NCBI GenBank assembly: GCA_964649195.1
Contig: CAZYPK010000006.1
Location: forward strand, 7,296 to 71,295
Length of the DNA stretch: 64,000 bases
Origin: JTS-RE9 sp964649195
GTDB taxonomy: Bacteria; Planctomycetota; Phycisphaerae; Phycisphaerales; Phycisphaeraceae
Direction of reading: 5' to 3'
Below are positions 1 through 9,540 of the stretch, one piece after another. The notes beneath the pieces were generated by a model. The model had not been told where the DNA came from. It saw only the letters and a program-made list of their open reading frames with translations, and did not search any database. Position numbers and translations under genes: made by a program. Positions within the stretch are counted from its first letter, which is position 1. Every line of letters starts with the position of its first letter.

Positions 1-1236
1 ACAGACTTGGCGCGGATCGGCGACCTTCGCGCCGTGAGCGAGCGGTACGACGATGCCGCGGCCCTGTATCGCCGGGCCATGACGCTCGCCGGTCAGCAGC
101 GGCTCTCCGCCGCCGGCGCGATCCGCGATCGCCTCACGTGGGTCACCGCCAGGCAGCAACTCCTCAAGCAGAAGGACCTGCTCCGCACCCGCCTTCTGGA
201 GAACGCCAACGACGAGGCGACCGCCAGGCAGTTGGTCCTGCTGGAGGTGCGCGATTTCGATCAGCCCGCCGGGGCGGTCAGGTACCTGCCGCACCTGAAG
301 GACGAAAAGCTGGCCGGCCTTGTCGAGCGGGCGGCTCAGACCGAGGACAATCTGAAGCCGCAGGATCACCTCGACCTGGCGGAGTGGTACCGCCAACTGG
401 CGGAGGAGACCCGCGATGCCACGGTCAAACGGGCGATGTGGCGGCGGGGGGTGAGCCATTATCAGGCGTTCCTCTTGGATCCGACGACGGGTGGCCTAGC
501 GCAGGCGAAGACGAAGCTCTCGCTCCAGAACGCCGAGTCTGCCCTGGAACGCCTCGGACCGGAGACGAACCCGTTCGCGGAGTTGAAACTGGCCGGCCCG
601 GCGGATGCTCCGAAACGCCCGACCGGTAACGACAAATGGATCGACGTGCTGGCGATGATCGATGTCGAGAAAGACAAGGTGACCGGCGACTGGAAGAAGA
701 CGAAGGACGGCATCCGCTCGCCGCGCGGCAGGATGGAGCGCGTGACGATCCCAATCAAGCCCCTGGGGGGCTACCAGCTCAAGGTGAAGTTCACCTGCCA
801 GGAGGGCATACACTACGACATCCATCTGCCCGTCGGCTCGATGAGCGTGCGACTGCTGTTTGGAAATGGCTCGTCGGACAACGAGCGCTGGCACATCTCC
901 GGCCTGCGCAGCATCAATCGCCGGGACTACGTCAACAATGAGACCACGACGACCCGGCGCATCACCGCCGGGCAGTCGCATGAGTGCCTGATCGCGGTGC
1001 AGTTCAAGGAAGAAAAGGATGCGAAGATCGAGGTGGACATCGACGGCAAGCCGCTCATCCGCTGGCAGGGTCCGCAATCGCATCTGTATTACAACTACGC
1101 CGAGATGGACGGCTGGTCGATGCCCGAGCCGGCGGCGCTGGGGCTGGGCGCGTTCTGGGCCACGGTGGACTTCGAGGAGATCAAGCTGCGCATGCTCGAC
1201 GGCAAGGCCCAGCCGCTGCGGGGGGCTAAGCCGTAG
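1..1236 (+). CDS. Hypothetical repeat/lectin-like protein, 5' end outside window
   Basis: The reading frame is open at the left edge, so the protein is probably truncated by the window; the first possible start inside is a TTG at 7. The first ~200 visible residues are helical and TPR-like (many Ala, Leu and Arg, with LYRRAMTLAG and YRQLAEETRD segments). From about residue 205 (KWIDVLAMIDVEKDKVTGDW) it changes to a beta-rich domain with alternating aromatic residues that resembles the jelly-roll carbohydrate-binding or 3-keto-disaccharide hydrolase-like domains common in planctomycete surface proteins. I see no catalytic motif. The N-terminal signal cannot be judged. The gene ends in GGAKP before a repeat-containing spacer. 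The family assignment is inference. Confidence 0.7.
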   Translation, partial: TDLARIGDLRAVSERYDDAAALYRRAMTLAGQQRLSAAGAIRDRLTWVTARQQLLKQKDLLRTRLLENANDEATARQLVLLEVRDFDQPAGAVRYLPHLKDEKLAGLVERAAQTEDNLKPQDHLDLAEWYRQLAEETRDATVKRAMWRRGVSHYQAFLLDPTTGGLAQAKTKLSLQNAESALERLGPETNPFAELKLAGPADAPKRPTGNDKWIDVLAMIDVEKDKVTGDWKKTKDGIRSPRGRMERVTIPIKPLGGYQLKVKFTCQEGIHYDIHLPVGSMSVRLLFGNGSSDNERWHISGLRSINRRDYVNNETTTTRRITAGQSHECLIAVQFKEEKDAKIEVDIDGKPLIRWQGPQSHLYYNYAEMDGWSMPEPAALGLGAFWATVDFEEIKLRMLDGKAQPLRGAKP

Positions 1237-1700
1237 GGCTTTCGATTTCCAGGCTCTGCCCGATTTTTCGGATGATCGTTTATTGATGGTCACTTTAGTA
1301 AAATCCCCAAGCCCAAGGGTGAGGTCCGCCGAACCCTTGGGGTATCGAACCGGAATACCCCGACGGCTCGCGGACTCGCCATCGGGCTTGGGGCTTTTAC
1401 TAAAGTGACCATCAATAGCCGCGGAGCAAAGGCTTTGTTCCGGGGGGCGACGCTCCGCGCGGGCCGCCGCAAAGCCTGATCCGGGGGTGGAACGGTCCGC
1501 TGGATTGCTCCGAGTTCCTTTTTGCAAAAATCCTCCGATTTTCCTTGTATGGCAGCCATGCCTCTGTTACGGTGCCCGTGGATTCGGGAAAGAATGTGAG
1601 CCGAAGGAGGGTCACGTCTCGAATCGGCGCTTCCTGTGTGCGGGCGTTTTCAAAAGGTAGGTAAGGTGCGCGGGCAGGAGCATTTGGGAAAGGGTGTTAT
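1237..1700. other. Gene-free spacer with a MITE-like element
   Basis: This spacer of 464 bases has no convincing gene. It holds the inverted-repeat element at 1281-1417 and, from 1421, GC-rich sequence without start and SD signals. The last 60 bases precede the PEP-CTERM gene and should hold its promoter, but no clear -35/-10 pair is visible. Confidence 0.6.
1281..1417. mobile_element. 137-bp MITE-like element with 34-bp terminal inverted repeats
   Basis: The left arm 1281-1314 and right arm 1384-1417 are inverted copies with a single mismatch (they begin TATTGATGGTCACTTTAGTA and end with the complement). The outermost bases are TA on both sides, which fits a TA target duplication as made by IS630/Tc1-mariner transposases. 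No transposase gene lies within. The 69-bp interior has no ORF. No second copy was noticed in the window. Confidence 0.7.
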
Positions 1701-2312
1701 ATGAACCGTTTTTTCCTGGCGGCTGTCTTTATCGGGTCGGCGAGTCTGGTGGTACAGCCCGCGCAAGCTGTCTTGATCGGCACTTCGGTTGAGTTGGATG
1801 TCACCATCACCGGCAACTACGTGTTCGACAACACGACGGCTCCCTTCCCGCATATCACGACGGTCGTCACGCCCGCCGCCGAATTCAGCTTCCAGATCGA
1901 CGACAGTTCCGGTGGTGCGGGCAACCCCGCCATCGGTTTCACCGTCAATGTGAACGTGGAAGCCTCCTCCATTGATCTTGAAATGTCCGGCTCGACCCTC
2001 TCAGATGGCCCCGGCGCATTCGCGATGGACCTGTTGTTCGACCCCTCCATTCTCATTACAGGCGCAACTCTTTCCAGCAGTGATCCTCTGCCGGACGGAG
2101 CAACTGTGACGCTGACCCACTCCGGTCCCAACAGCCTCTCCATCGAGGTCACCACCGCCATCGAGTTTGACGACTTTTTTGCCGGCAACGGCGGCTTCTA
2201 CACCGTCAATCTCGAATTCGGGTCGCTGGCTGTTATCCCCGAACCCGCCACCGCGGGCCTCGCGCTTTTCGGTCTCGCCGGTCTGGGCATGCGCCGCCGC
2301 CGGGCGGCCTGA
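1701..2312 (+). CDS. PEP-CTERM sorting domain protein
   Basis: A protein of 203 residues. It starts with a signal peptide (MNRFFLAAVFIGSASLVV then AQA at about 23) and ends with a PEP-CTERM tail: the PEP motif is followed by a hydrophobic helix (GLALFGLAGLGM) and a basic cluster RRRR. Such proteins are exported, then cut and anchored or released by an exosortase, and often associate with exopolysaccharide. The middle is Thr/Ser/Gly-rich beta sequence with no catalytic motif. The polysaccharide cluster at 46-63 kb, with an O-antigen ligase of the type often found with exosortases, is a plausible functional partner, although no exosortase is present in the window. A terminator follows at 2404. 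Confidence 0.88.
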   Translation: MNRFFLAAVFIGSASLVVQPAQAVLIGTSVELDVTITGNYVFDNTTAPFPHITTVVTPAAEFSFQIDDSSGGAGNPAIGFTVNVNVEASSIDLEMSGSTLSDGPGAFAMDLLFDPSILITGATLSSSDPLPDGATVTLTHSGPNSLSIEVTTAIEFDDFFAGNGGFYTVNLEFGSLAVIPEPATAGLALFGLAGLGMRRRRAA

Positions 2313-2403
2313 GAACGTGTATTGCACATGGCCCCGGTCTTGGCCGGGGGACCCGCCGGAGTTCTTGCGTCTCCCATGTGGATTAGCCGAACTCAACCCT
2401 TTC

Positions 2404-2433
2404 ACAACCCCGGTTCACGCCGGGGTTGTTTCT
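2404..2433 (+). terminator. Rho-independent terminator
   Basis: A perfect 10-bp stem (ACAACCCCGG, loop TTCACG, CCGGGGTTGT) is followed by a run TTCTTTT. It lies 91 bases after the PEP-CTERM stop codon and would end that transcript. Confidence 0.85.
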
Positions 2434-2628
2434 TTTCGCCTGATTCATTGCCGCAGGCAAGGCGGGTGCCGTTTGGAGTATGAAAATCTCTCTTCGTAAC
2501 TCTCCCGACCGCTTCTACAATTGCAGTCAGGCCCCGTTCGATGGTGCCGGTTCGGGGAATCCGGGGGTATCGCCCGATAGTTCATCAAGGGCGGTTTTGG
2601 CACGTTTAAGATCACCCGGATCAATCTC

Positions 2629-3987
2629 ATGCTCACACTCTTGGGAAAAAACGGTGACCGGTTCTGTGATGGGCAGTCGCGGCGATCGTTTCTGAAGATC
2701 GGGGCGATGGCGCTGGGGGGGTTGTCGATGCCGGAGATTTTAAGGGCGCAGGCGGCTTCGGGCGGGGGAGCGAAGCCGCGAGCGGCGAATCACAAGGCGG
2801 TCATCATGATCTTCCTGCCCGGCGGGCCGCCGCATCAGGACATGTGGGACATCAAGATGGATGCCCCGGTCAACATCCGCGGCGAGTTCGAGGCGATCAA
2901 GACGAACGTGCCCGGCATCGAGATCGGCGATCAGTTCCCACGCATCGCCGCCATGGCCGACAAGTTTTCCTTCCTCCGTTCCGTGGTCGGCTGCAAGGAT
3001 CGCCACGAAGCGTTCCAATGCCTGACCGGTCGCCTCAATGAACAAGCCCCGCCCGGCGGCTGGCCCAGCATCGGTTCCGTGCTCTCGGCGCTGCAAGGCC
3101 CGGTGCATCCGTCGATGCCCGCCGCCTTCGGCCTGTCGCTGCCGATGGGGCACAAGCCCTGGGCCGACAACGGCAGCCCCGGCTTCCTGGGCCCCGGCCA
3201 CGCCCCCATCACCCCAGGCACCGGCCAGATCATGGAGAACATGGTCCTGCGCGATGTCACGCTCGACCGCCTGCGCGATCGCCACGCGATGCTGCGCAGC
3301 TTCGACCGCCTTCGCCGGGATATCGATGGCAGCCGGATGATGGAAGGGATGGATGCGTTTCAACAACAGGCGCTGGGCGTGCTCACCTCCAGCAAGCTCG
3401 CGGAAGCTCTCGACATCAATAAAGCAGATCCGAAGCTGCGTGATCGTTACGGCAGAGGCACCGAAAAACGGCGCGATGACGGCGGGCCGGAGCTGCTCGA
3501 TCAGTTCCTGATTGCAAGGCAGCTTGTCGAAGCCGGCGCCCGCTGCGTCACGCTCGGCTTCAACCGCTGGGACTGGCACGGCGGCAACTTCAAGCAGGCC
3601 CGCGTCGTCTTCCCCATGCTCGATCAAGGCGTCTCCGCGCTCGTGGAAGACCTGCACAACCGAGGCATGGAGAAGGATGTTTCCGTGATCGTCTGGGGCG
3701 AGTTCGGCAGAACCCCCACCATCAACAAGGATGGAGGCCGCGACCACTGGCCCCGCGTCTCCTGCGCCCTGATGGCCGGCGGCGGCATGAAGCATGGACA
3801 GGTCATCGGCTCCACCGACCGTCTGGGCGGCGAACCGAAGGACCGTCCCGTGCATTTCCAAGAGGTCTTCGCCACGCTCTACGACCGGCTGGGCATCAAC
3901 GTCGAAACCACCACGATCAACGATCTGCACGGCCGACCGCGCTTCCTGGTCGAACCGGAGTTCAAGGTGATGAAGGAGTTGGTCTGA
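2629..3987 (+). CDS. DUF1501 family protein, Tat-exported sulfatase-like
   Basis: 452 residues. The start MLTLLGKNGDRFCDG is typical of planctomycete DUF1501 proteins. It is followed by a twin-arginine signal (RRSFLKIGAMALGG at residues 18-31), so folded export by Tat is expected. DUF1501 proteins have an alkaline-phosphatase/sulfatase-like fold; here the segments FLPGGPPHQDMWD, VSVIVWGEFGRTPTINKDGGRDHWP and the C-terminal region match the family. The reaction is not known. It lies 73 bases before the DUF1549/DUF1553 gene on the same strand, the standard pairing in this phylum, where the pair is thought to act in surface polymer degradation. There is no obvious strong SD. Confidence 0.93.
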   Translation: MLTLLGKNGDRFCDGQSRRSFLKIGAMALGGLSMPEILRAQAASGGGAKPRAANHKAVIMIFLPGGPPHQDMWDIKMDAPVNIRGEFEAIKTNVPGIEIGDQFPRIAAMADKFSFLRSVVGCKDRHEAFQCLTGRLNEQAPPGGWPSIGSVLSALQGPVHPSMPAAFGLSLPMGHKPWADNGSPGFLGPGHAPITPGTGQIMENMVLRDVTLDRLRDRHAMLRSFDRLRRDIDGSRMMEGMDAFQQQALGVLTSSKLAEALDINKADPKLRDRYGRGTEKRRDDGGPELLDQFLIARQLVEAGARCVTLGFNRWDWHGGNFKQARVVFPMLDQGVSALVEDLHNRGMEKDVSVIVWGEFGRTPTINKDGGRDHWPRVSCALMAGGGMKHGQVIGSTDRLGGEPKDRPVHFQEVFATLYDRLGINVETTTINDLHGRPRFLVEPEFKVMKELV

Positions 3988-4060
3988 ATCCGCGAGGCAC
4001 GGCGACTTGAAGTCGCCGTGCCTGCGACCCCCGGTCCCCCGTTCAAGTCCTGGAGTTCCC

Positions 4061-6532
4061 ATGTTCAAACGCGCACTCTCCACGCTCGGTCTTGCTCTGA
4101 CCCTATGCGTGTCCTCCACGCTCGCCGGGGAATCCCAACCCGCCAGGCTGTCGATCCACACCGCCCATCCCGCAGATGCGCTCAAGCAAGGTCTGATTCT
4201 TCGCGGCGCCGATGCCCGTTTGCAACTGACCGTCACCGGCGACTACGCCGATGGCAAAATGCGCGATCTCACCCGCGAAGTCACCTTCACCACCGCGCCA
4301 ACAAACATTCTTTCCATCAGTCCGCTCGGCCTGGCCACACCCATCGCCGACGGCAAAACCACCATCACCGTCAAATCAAAAGATGGCTCCGTCGCCACGT
4401 CGATCGAACTCACCGTCACCGACTTCGCCGCCACTCCCGACATCCATTTCACCAACAAGATCGTGCCCATCTTCACCAAATACGGCTGCAACGCCGGCGG
4501 ATGTCACGGCAAATCGGGCGGGCAGAACGGCTTCCGCCTGTCGCTGCTGGGCTTCGAGCCGCAGGATGATTACGAATACCTCGTCAAGGAAGGCCGCGGC
4601 CGCCGTCTCTTCCCCGCCGCTCCCGACAACAGCCTGCTGCTGCTCAAAGGCGCCAACATCGTCCCCCACGGCGGCGGCGAGCGCATCAGCAAGGACACCT
4701 TTGATTACCGCCTGATTCACCGCTGGATCGCCCAGGGCATGCCGCGCGGCGATGTGAACGCTCCCGTCGTCGCACGTATCGAGGTCTTCCCGCAGCATCG
4801 CCTCATGACCCGCAACGGTTCGCAGCAGTTGTCGGTCATCGCCGTCTATACCGATGGCTCGACGGAGGATGTCACGCATACCGCCCAGTTCGAAGCCAAC
4901 AACAAGGACATGGCGGAACCTGACGCCAGCGGTCTTGTGAAGGTGTTCGAGCAGACCGGCGATGTGGCGATCATGGTGCGCTATGCCTCGCAGGTGGGCG
5001 TGTTCCGCGCCACCATCCCGCTGGGCGCGCCGGTGGGCGAGATGCCCGCCCCCGGCAACTTCATTGATGAGCTGGTCTTTTCCAAGCTGAAAATGCTCGG
5101 GATGCCGCCTTCGGCCCTGAGCGATGACGCGACCTTCATCCGCCGCGTGACGCTGGACATCGCCGGCCGTCTGCCTGACCCGGCTCGCGCGGCCAAGTTC
5201 ATCGCCGACACCGATGCCCACAAGCGCGACAAGTACATCGATGAGCTGCTCGACTCGACCGATTACGCCGACTTCTTTGCCAACAAGTGGTCTTCGATTC
5301 TTCGCAACAAGCGCCGCAAGGCGACGTACATGCGAGGGACATTCACCTTCCACGACTGGATTCGCCAGAGCCTGATCGAGAACAAGCCGTTTGATCAGTT
5401 CGTGCGCGAAGTGCTGGCCGCCAGCGGTGAAGTGACGCGGAATCCGCCGGTGGTCTGGCATCGTGAAGTGACCAAGGCGGAGGATCAGATCGAAGACACC
5501 GCCCAGCTTTTCCTGGGGGTGCGCCTGCAATGCGCCAAGTGCCATCATCATCCGTTTGAGAAGTGGAGCCAGAAGGATTACTACAGCTTCACCGCGTTTT
5601 TCACCCGCATCAGCCGCAAGCCGGGCGATGCCCAGGATGAATTCCGCATCACCCACAACCGCGGCCAGGCAACCACCAGGCACCCCAAGACCGGCGAAAC
5701 GCTTTCACCCGCGGGCCTGGGTTCCGCACCCGTCGATCTCGGCGCTGATGATGATCCGCGACATGCGCTCGTCGATTGGATGAGCCGGAAGGATAATCCG
5801 TTCTTCGCGCACAGCCTGGTCAACCGCTACTGGAAGCACTTCTTCAACCGCGGCCTCGTGGACCCTGAAGATGACATCCGCGCCACCAACCCGGCCAGCA
5901 ACCCGGAGTTGCTCGACGCCCTGGCGGCAAGCTTCGTCGAATCCAATTTTGACCTGAAAAAGCTGGTGAAAACGATCGCCCAGAGCAAGACCTACCAGCT
6001 CTCCTCCGATCCGAACCGGTACAACGCCGACGACAGGCAGAACTTCTCCCGCTACTACCCGCGCCGCCTCAACGCCGAGGTGCTGCTCGATGCGATCGAC
6101 AATCTTTGCGCGACGACGACCGACTTCGCCGGCCTGCCGCGCGGCACGCGAGCGGTGCAGATTCCCGATCGCGGCGGCGTGAGCAGCTACTTCCTGACCG
6201 TCTTCGGCGCCCCCGAAGGTTCGAGCGTCTGCGAATGCGAACGCACCAGCGATGCGAACCTGGCGCAGTGCCTGCACCTGCTCAACTCGCAGGAGGTGCA
6301 GAACAAGCTGACCCATGGCCGGGCCAAGGCGCTGGCCGCCGACAAGGGCCGTCCGCATGAGGACCGCGTCAAGGAGCTTTACAACGTGGCCTTCGCCCGC
6401 AACCCGGACGACCACGAACTGAAAGTCGCCCTGGCGGCGATCGAGAAATACGGCGAGAAGAACGTGCAGTGGGCCTACGAAGACATCGTCTGGGCTTTGA
6501 TCAACACGAAAGAGTTCATGTTCAATCATTAA
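4061..6532 (+). CDS. DUF1549/DUF1553 (PSCyt2-PSD1) protein with Ig-like and cytochrome motifs
   Basis: 823 residues from the ATG at 4061, chosen because GGAG precedes it by about 8 bases and it begins a clean signal peptide (MFKRALSTLGLALTLCVSSTLAG). Further upstream ATG codons lack SD and signal character. Domain order: Ig-like BIG2-type (about 30-130), a cytochrome-like haem segment CNAGGCHGKS near residue 143, a second BIG2-type (about 240-325), DUF1549/PSCyt2 (FIDELVFSKLKMLGMPP onwards, about 335-540) with a further CAKCHHHPFEKW motif, and DUF1553/PSD1 to the end. It forms an operon with the DUF1501 gene. Role by family: extracytoplasmic protein linked to polysaccharide breakdown; the substrate is unknown. 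Confidence 0.93.
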   Translation: MFKRALSTLGLALTLCVSSTLAGESQPARLSIHTAHPADALKQGLILRGADARLQLTVTGDYADGKMRDLTREVTFTTAPTNILSISPLGLATPIADGKTTITVKSKDGSVATSIELTVTDFAATPDIHFTNKIVPIFTKYGCNAGGCHGKSGGQNGFRLSLLGFEPQDDYEYLVKEGRGRRLFPAAPDNSLLLLKGANIVPHGGGERISKDTFDYRLIHRWIAQGMPRGDVNAPVVARIEVFPQHRLMTRNGSQQLSVIAVYTDGSTEDVTHTAQFEANNKDMAEPDASGLVKVFEQTGDVAIMVRYASQVGVFRATIPLGAPVGEMPAPGNFIDELVFSKLKMLGMPPSALSDDATFIRRVTLDIAGRLPDPARAAKFIADTDAHKRDKYIDELLDSTDYADFFANKWSSILRNKRRKATYMRGTFTFHDWIRQSLIENKPFDQFVREVLAASGEVTRNPPVVWHREVTKAEDQIEDTAQLFLGVRLQCAKCHHHPFEKWSQKDYYSFTAFFTRISRKPGDAQDEFRITHNRGQATTRHPKTGETLSPAGLGSAPVDLGADDDPRHALVDWMSRKDNPFFAHSLVNRYWKHFFNRGLVDPEDDIRATNPASNPELLDALAASFVESNFDLKKLVKTIAQSKTYQLSSDPNRYNADDRQNFSRYYPRRLNAEVLLDAIDNLCATTTDFAGLPRGTRAVQIPDRGGVSSYFLTVFGAPEGSSVCECERTSDANLAQCLHLLNSQEVQNKLTHGRAKALAADKGRPHEDRVKELYNVAFARNPDDHELKVALAAIEKYGEKNVQWAYEDIVWALINTKEFMFNH

Positions 6533-6533
6533 T

Positions 6534-6563
6534 CGCGAGCCGGGGCGTGCCGCCCCGATGGTT
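6534..6563 (+). repeat. Family C GC-rich palindromic repeat, copy 1
   Basis: The segment GCGAGCCGGGGCGTGCCGCC and the following CCGATGG recur at 6973-7002 and, inverted with small changes, at 7021-7046. The inner palindrome GGGGCGTGCCGCCCC can form a hairpin just after the DUF1549 stop codon. Confidence 0.7.
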
Positions 6564-6679
6564 TGCCGCAAAAAGGCGCAAAAGACACAAAGGGCGCCAA
6601 ACTCCGCACGAGAGGTGTTCACTGGCCGCCATCCGATTCGGGAGATGATTCAACCGCACACCACCGCTATGATTTCCCC

Positions 6680-6961
6680 ATGAACATCACCATCACATCC
6701 GACGCCCGGCGCGTCATCGACGAACGCATCCGCTCGGGCCAATATCACAGCGCCGAGCAGGTGGTCGAGGAGGCTCTTCAACTGCTCGAATCGCGCGATC
6801 AGTTCGAAGCGGAGACTGCGGAGAATATTGAAAGGCTGCGCGCTCTGGTGAAGGTCGGAATCGACCAGGCGGATCGGGGCGAATGCAGGCCGCTCGACTT
6901 TGCCGCAACGAGAAAGCGGCTTCACGAGGAGTATGCCAAAAGGCAATGCCACAAGCCGTGA
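6680..6961 (+). CDS. Orphan ParD/CopG-type antitoxin
   Basis: 93 residues from the ATG at 6680; an upstream in-frame extension has no family similarity. MNITITSDARRVIDERIRSGQYHSAEQVVEEALQLLE matches the ribbon-helix-helix N-terminus of ParD-like antitoxins (beta strand then the VDERIRSGQYxSAEQVVEEAL helices). The C-terminal half is charged (ENIERLRALVKVGIDQ, RKRLHEEYAK) as expected for the toxin-binding tail. No ParE/RelE toxin follows: the next bases are family C repeats and then the PPC gene. It may be a solitary regulator or half of a lost pair. Confidence 0.8.
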   Translation: MNITITSDARRVIDERIRSGQYHSAEQVVEEALQLLESRDQFEAETAENIERLRALVKVGIDQADRGECRPLDFAATRKRLHEEYAKRQCHKP

Positions 6962-6972
6962 CGTGCCTCGCA

Positions 6973-7046
6973 GCGAGCCGGGGCGTGCCGCCCCGATGGT
7001 TTTTTGAATTTCATGATTGAATCGGGGCGATACGCCCCGGCTCGCT
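6973..7046. repeat. Family C inverted pair, terminator-like
   Basis: Copies 2 (6973-7002) and 3 (7021-7046, opposite orientation) form a large hairpin whose loop begins with TTTTTT (about 6999-7005). Copy 2 alone makes a GC hairpin followed by the T run, which could end the antitoxin transcript. It lies directly before the SD of the next gene. Confidence 0.6.
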
Positions 7047-7059
7047 TGAGGAGACCTTG

Positions 7060-9528
7060 ATGCGCCACCGTTTCGTCATCGCCATGATGCTCGTCGCTGC
7101 GTTCGCATCGGCCGCCGCCTTCGCCCAGCTTCCCGCGCCGCGGCTTTACGCCCTCTCCCAGGCCGGCGGACAGGTCGGCTCCACCTTCGACATCGCCATC
7201 ACCAGCGGCGCCGACACCGATGATGCCCACACTCTGATCTTCTCCCACCCCGGCATCAAGGCGACGCCCAAAATGCTGCCCGCGGCCGGGCCCAAAACGC
7301 AGCCGGTCAAGGCCGATGGACAGTTCACCGTCACCATCGACAAGGATGTGCCCGTCGGGGTGTACGAGGTGCGCGTCGTCGCGGCGATGGGCGTCACCAA
7401 TGCCCGCGCCTTCGTCGTCGGCGATCTGCCGGAGTCGCGCGTTCCGGGCGGCAACTCCGCCGCCGAATCGGCCGCGCCGCTGGCGGTGAACACCATCATC
7501 AACGGCGTCTTCACCGCCCGGGGTTTCAACTTTTACAAGCTGCCGCTCAGGAAGGATCAGCGGGTCATGCTCGACTGCCAGGCCCAAGGCATCGACTCGC
7601 GCGGCAGCGCGGTGCTCACCCTGCTCAGCCCCGACGGCCGGGAACTGAACCGCCAACGGGCCGGCAACGGGCCGGACCCTTTCATCGACTTCACCGCCCC
7701 CGCCGATGGCGATTACCTGGTTGCCGTCAACGACCTGACCTACGAAGGCGGCGAGCAGTTCTTCTACCGCCTGACCGCCCGCACCGGGCCTTATATCGAT
7801 TACGTTTTTCCCTCCGCCGGCCTGCCGGGAACCAGGGCGAAGTTCACGCTCTTTGGCCGCGGTCTGCCCGGCGGAAAAAAGACCGATCAGCGCTCGTTCG
7901 ATGGCGTCCCGCTTGAAGCCCTTGAGGTGGAGATCGACATCCCCGCCGACCGCGCCCTGGGCAACGAGATCGACACGCTCGTGCTCCCCGGCGAAGCCGC
8001 CGCCGATGCGTTCGTCCATCGCCATGTCTTTCCGCAAGGCACGACCAACCCCGTGCGCATCGGCTTCGCCCAGGCGCCGGTGATCCTCGAAGCCGAGCCC
8101 AACGACGAACCGGCCAAGGCGATGAAGGTGACGATTCCCTGCGAGATTGCCGGCCGCTTTCTCCCTCGCCACGACCGCGACTGGTTCACCTTCGAGGCGA
8201 AGAAAGGCGAGGCGCTCTGGATCGATCTCCATGCCCAGCGGATCGGCGTCGAGGCCGACGCGATCATGATCATTCAGCAGGTCAGGCCAACCGACAAGGG
8301 CGAGGAGGTCCGCGATCTGCACACGGTCGATGACCCGGCCCAGCGGTCCGATCCGCGCCTGCCTGCCGGTGCGCGAGACCCCGGCCTGCGCTTCGCCGTG
8401 CCGGAGGATGGCGTGTATCGCATCAGCGTTCGTGATCAGTATTCCACCGGCAGGCCGGACCCGCGCCGGGTCTATCGCCTGGCGATCCTGCGCGAAGGCG
8501 GCGATGTGGAGGCCAACCCGACGGCGATCGATGACTTTCGGCTGGCCATCGTGCCGCAGATGGTCCTGCCCGATCCGCGCAATCGCAACACGTATGACAC
8601 CGGCTCCACCGTCGTCCGCCGCGCCGGGGCCGATGACCTGGCGGTGGTGGTTTACCGCCGCGGCGGATTCAACGGCGAGGTGACGCTCACCGTGCAAGGC
8701 CTGCCCGATGCCGTCCGGTGCGAGCCGGTCACCATCCCCGCCACCGCCACCGGCGCCACGCTCGTCTTCAAAGCCGCCGCCGATGCCCCCGCCTGGGCCG
8801 GCTTCGTGCAGATCATCGGCAACGCCCGGATCCACGGCAGGGAAATCGCCCGCGAAGCACGCGGCGCCCAGGTCGTCTGGGGCGGCGTCAACGATCGCTC
8901 GCGCGGCTGGTCGCGCATGACAGGCTCCATCGCCCTCTCCGTCATCGATTCCGAAAGCGTGCCCTTCACCGTCTCCATCGAAGGCCCCGCCTCGCACGAG
9001 CTGAAACGCATGGGCAAAATCAACGTGCCCATCAAGGTGCAGCGACACGACGGCTTCAAGGGCGCGGTCAAGATCACCGGTGGCATCGGCGTGCCCAACC
9101 CGGCCGTGGCCGCCAAGGAGGTGACCATCCCCGCCGACAAGGATGAGGGCGTGCTGGAGATCGATGTGAAGCAGAATGCCGCGATCCAGGACTATTCGCT
9201 TTTCGTTTCGTCCGAGTCGCCGATTCAGTACGCCCGCCTGCCTAGGTTGGCCGAGCGTTTGAACGCGCAGCGGAAGGAGTTGGACGATTCGGTCAAGGCC
9301 CTGACGGAGGAATTGAAGAAAGCCAGGGAAGCCGCGACCGCCGCCACCGAGGATGCCAAGGCCCAGGCGCAAGCCCGGGTCAAGGCGGCGGAGGATGAAC
9401 TGAAGATGGCCGGCGACATGCTGAAGATGATCGACGCCCAGGCGAAGAAGGCGACGGAGGCGGCCAAGCCCAAGGCGGTGACGCTGACGCAGCCGGTGGG
9501 CACGGTGGTGATCCGGGTGCGCGAGTGA
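7060..9528 (+). CDS. Large secreted PPC-domain protein with C-terminal coiled coil
   Basis: 822 residues from the ATG at 7060; GAGGAG lies 6-11 bases upstream, which decides the start against the TTG immediately before it. Signal peptide MRHRFVIAMMLVAAFASAAAFA. An IPT/Ig-like N-terminal part is followed by two pre-peptidase C-terminal (PPC) type domains: one near 150-250 (FYKLPLRKDQRVMLDCQAQ, LTLLSPDGRELNR) and one near 345-480 (DRDWFTFEAKKGEALWIDL, YRISVRDQYSTGRPDP). Further beta domains follow. Residues about 740-800 are Ala/Lys/Glu-rich and form a coiled coil (LTEELKKAREAATAATEDAK). Planctomycete genes of this type often sit with DUF1501/DUF1549 genes, as here. No protease catalytic residues are visible, so it is probably a binding or structural surface protein. 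Confidence 0.85.
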   Translation: MRHRFVIAMMLVAAFASAAAFAQLPAPRLYALSQAGGQVGSTFDIAITSGADTDDAHTLIFSHPGIKATPKMLPAAGPKTQPVKADGQFTVTIDKDVPVGVYEVRVVAAMGVTNARAFVVGDLPESRVPGGNSAAESAAPLAVNTIINGVFTARGFNFYKLPLRKDQRVMLDCQAQGIDSRGSAVLTLLSPDGRELNRQRAGNGPDPFIDFTAPADGDYLVAVNDLTYEGGEQFFYRLTARTGPYIDYVFPSAGLPGTRAKFTLFGRGLPGGKKTDQRSFDGVPLEALEVEIDIPADRALGNEIDTLVLPGEAAADAFVHRHVFPQGTTNPVRIGFAQAPVILEAEPNDEPAKAMKVTIPCEIAGRFLPRHDRDWFTFEAKKGEALWIDLHAQRIGVEADAIMIIQQVRPTDKGEEVRDLHTVDDPAQRSDPRLPAGARDPGLRFAVPEDGVYRISVRDQYSTGRPDPRRVYRLAILREGGDVEANPTAIDDFRLAIVPQMVLPDPRNRNTYDTGSTVVRRAGADDLAVVVYRRGGFNGEVTLTVQGLPDAVRCEPVTIPATATGATLVFKAAADAPAWAGFVQIIGNARIHGREIAREARGAQVVWGGVNDRSRGWSRMTGSIALSVIDSESVPFTVSIEGPASHELKRMGKINVPIKVQRHDGFKGAVKITGGIGVPNPAVAAKEVTIPADKDEGVLEIDVKQNAAIQDYSLFVSSESPIQYARLPRLAERLNAQRKELDDSVKALTEELKKAREAATAATEDAKAQAQARVKAAEDELKMAGDMLKMIDAQAKKATEAAKPKAVTLTQPVGTVVIRVRE

Positions 9529-9540
9529 AGCCGCGTTTAA

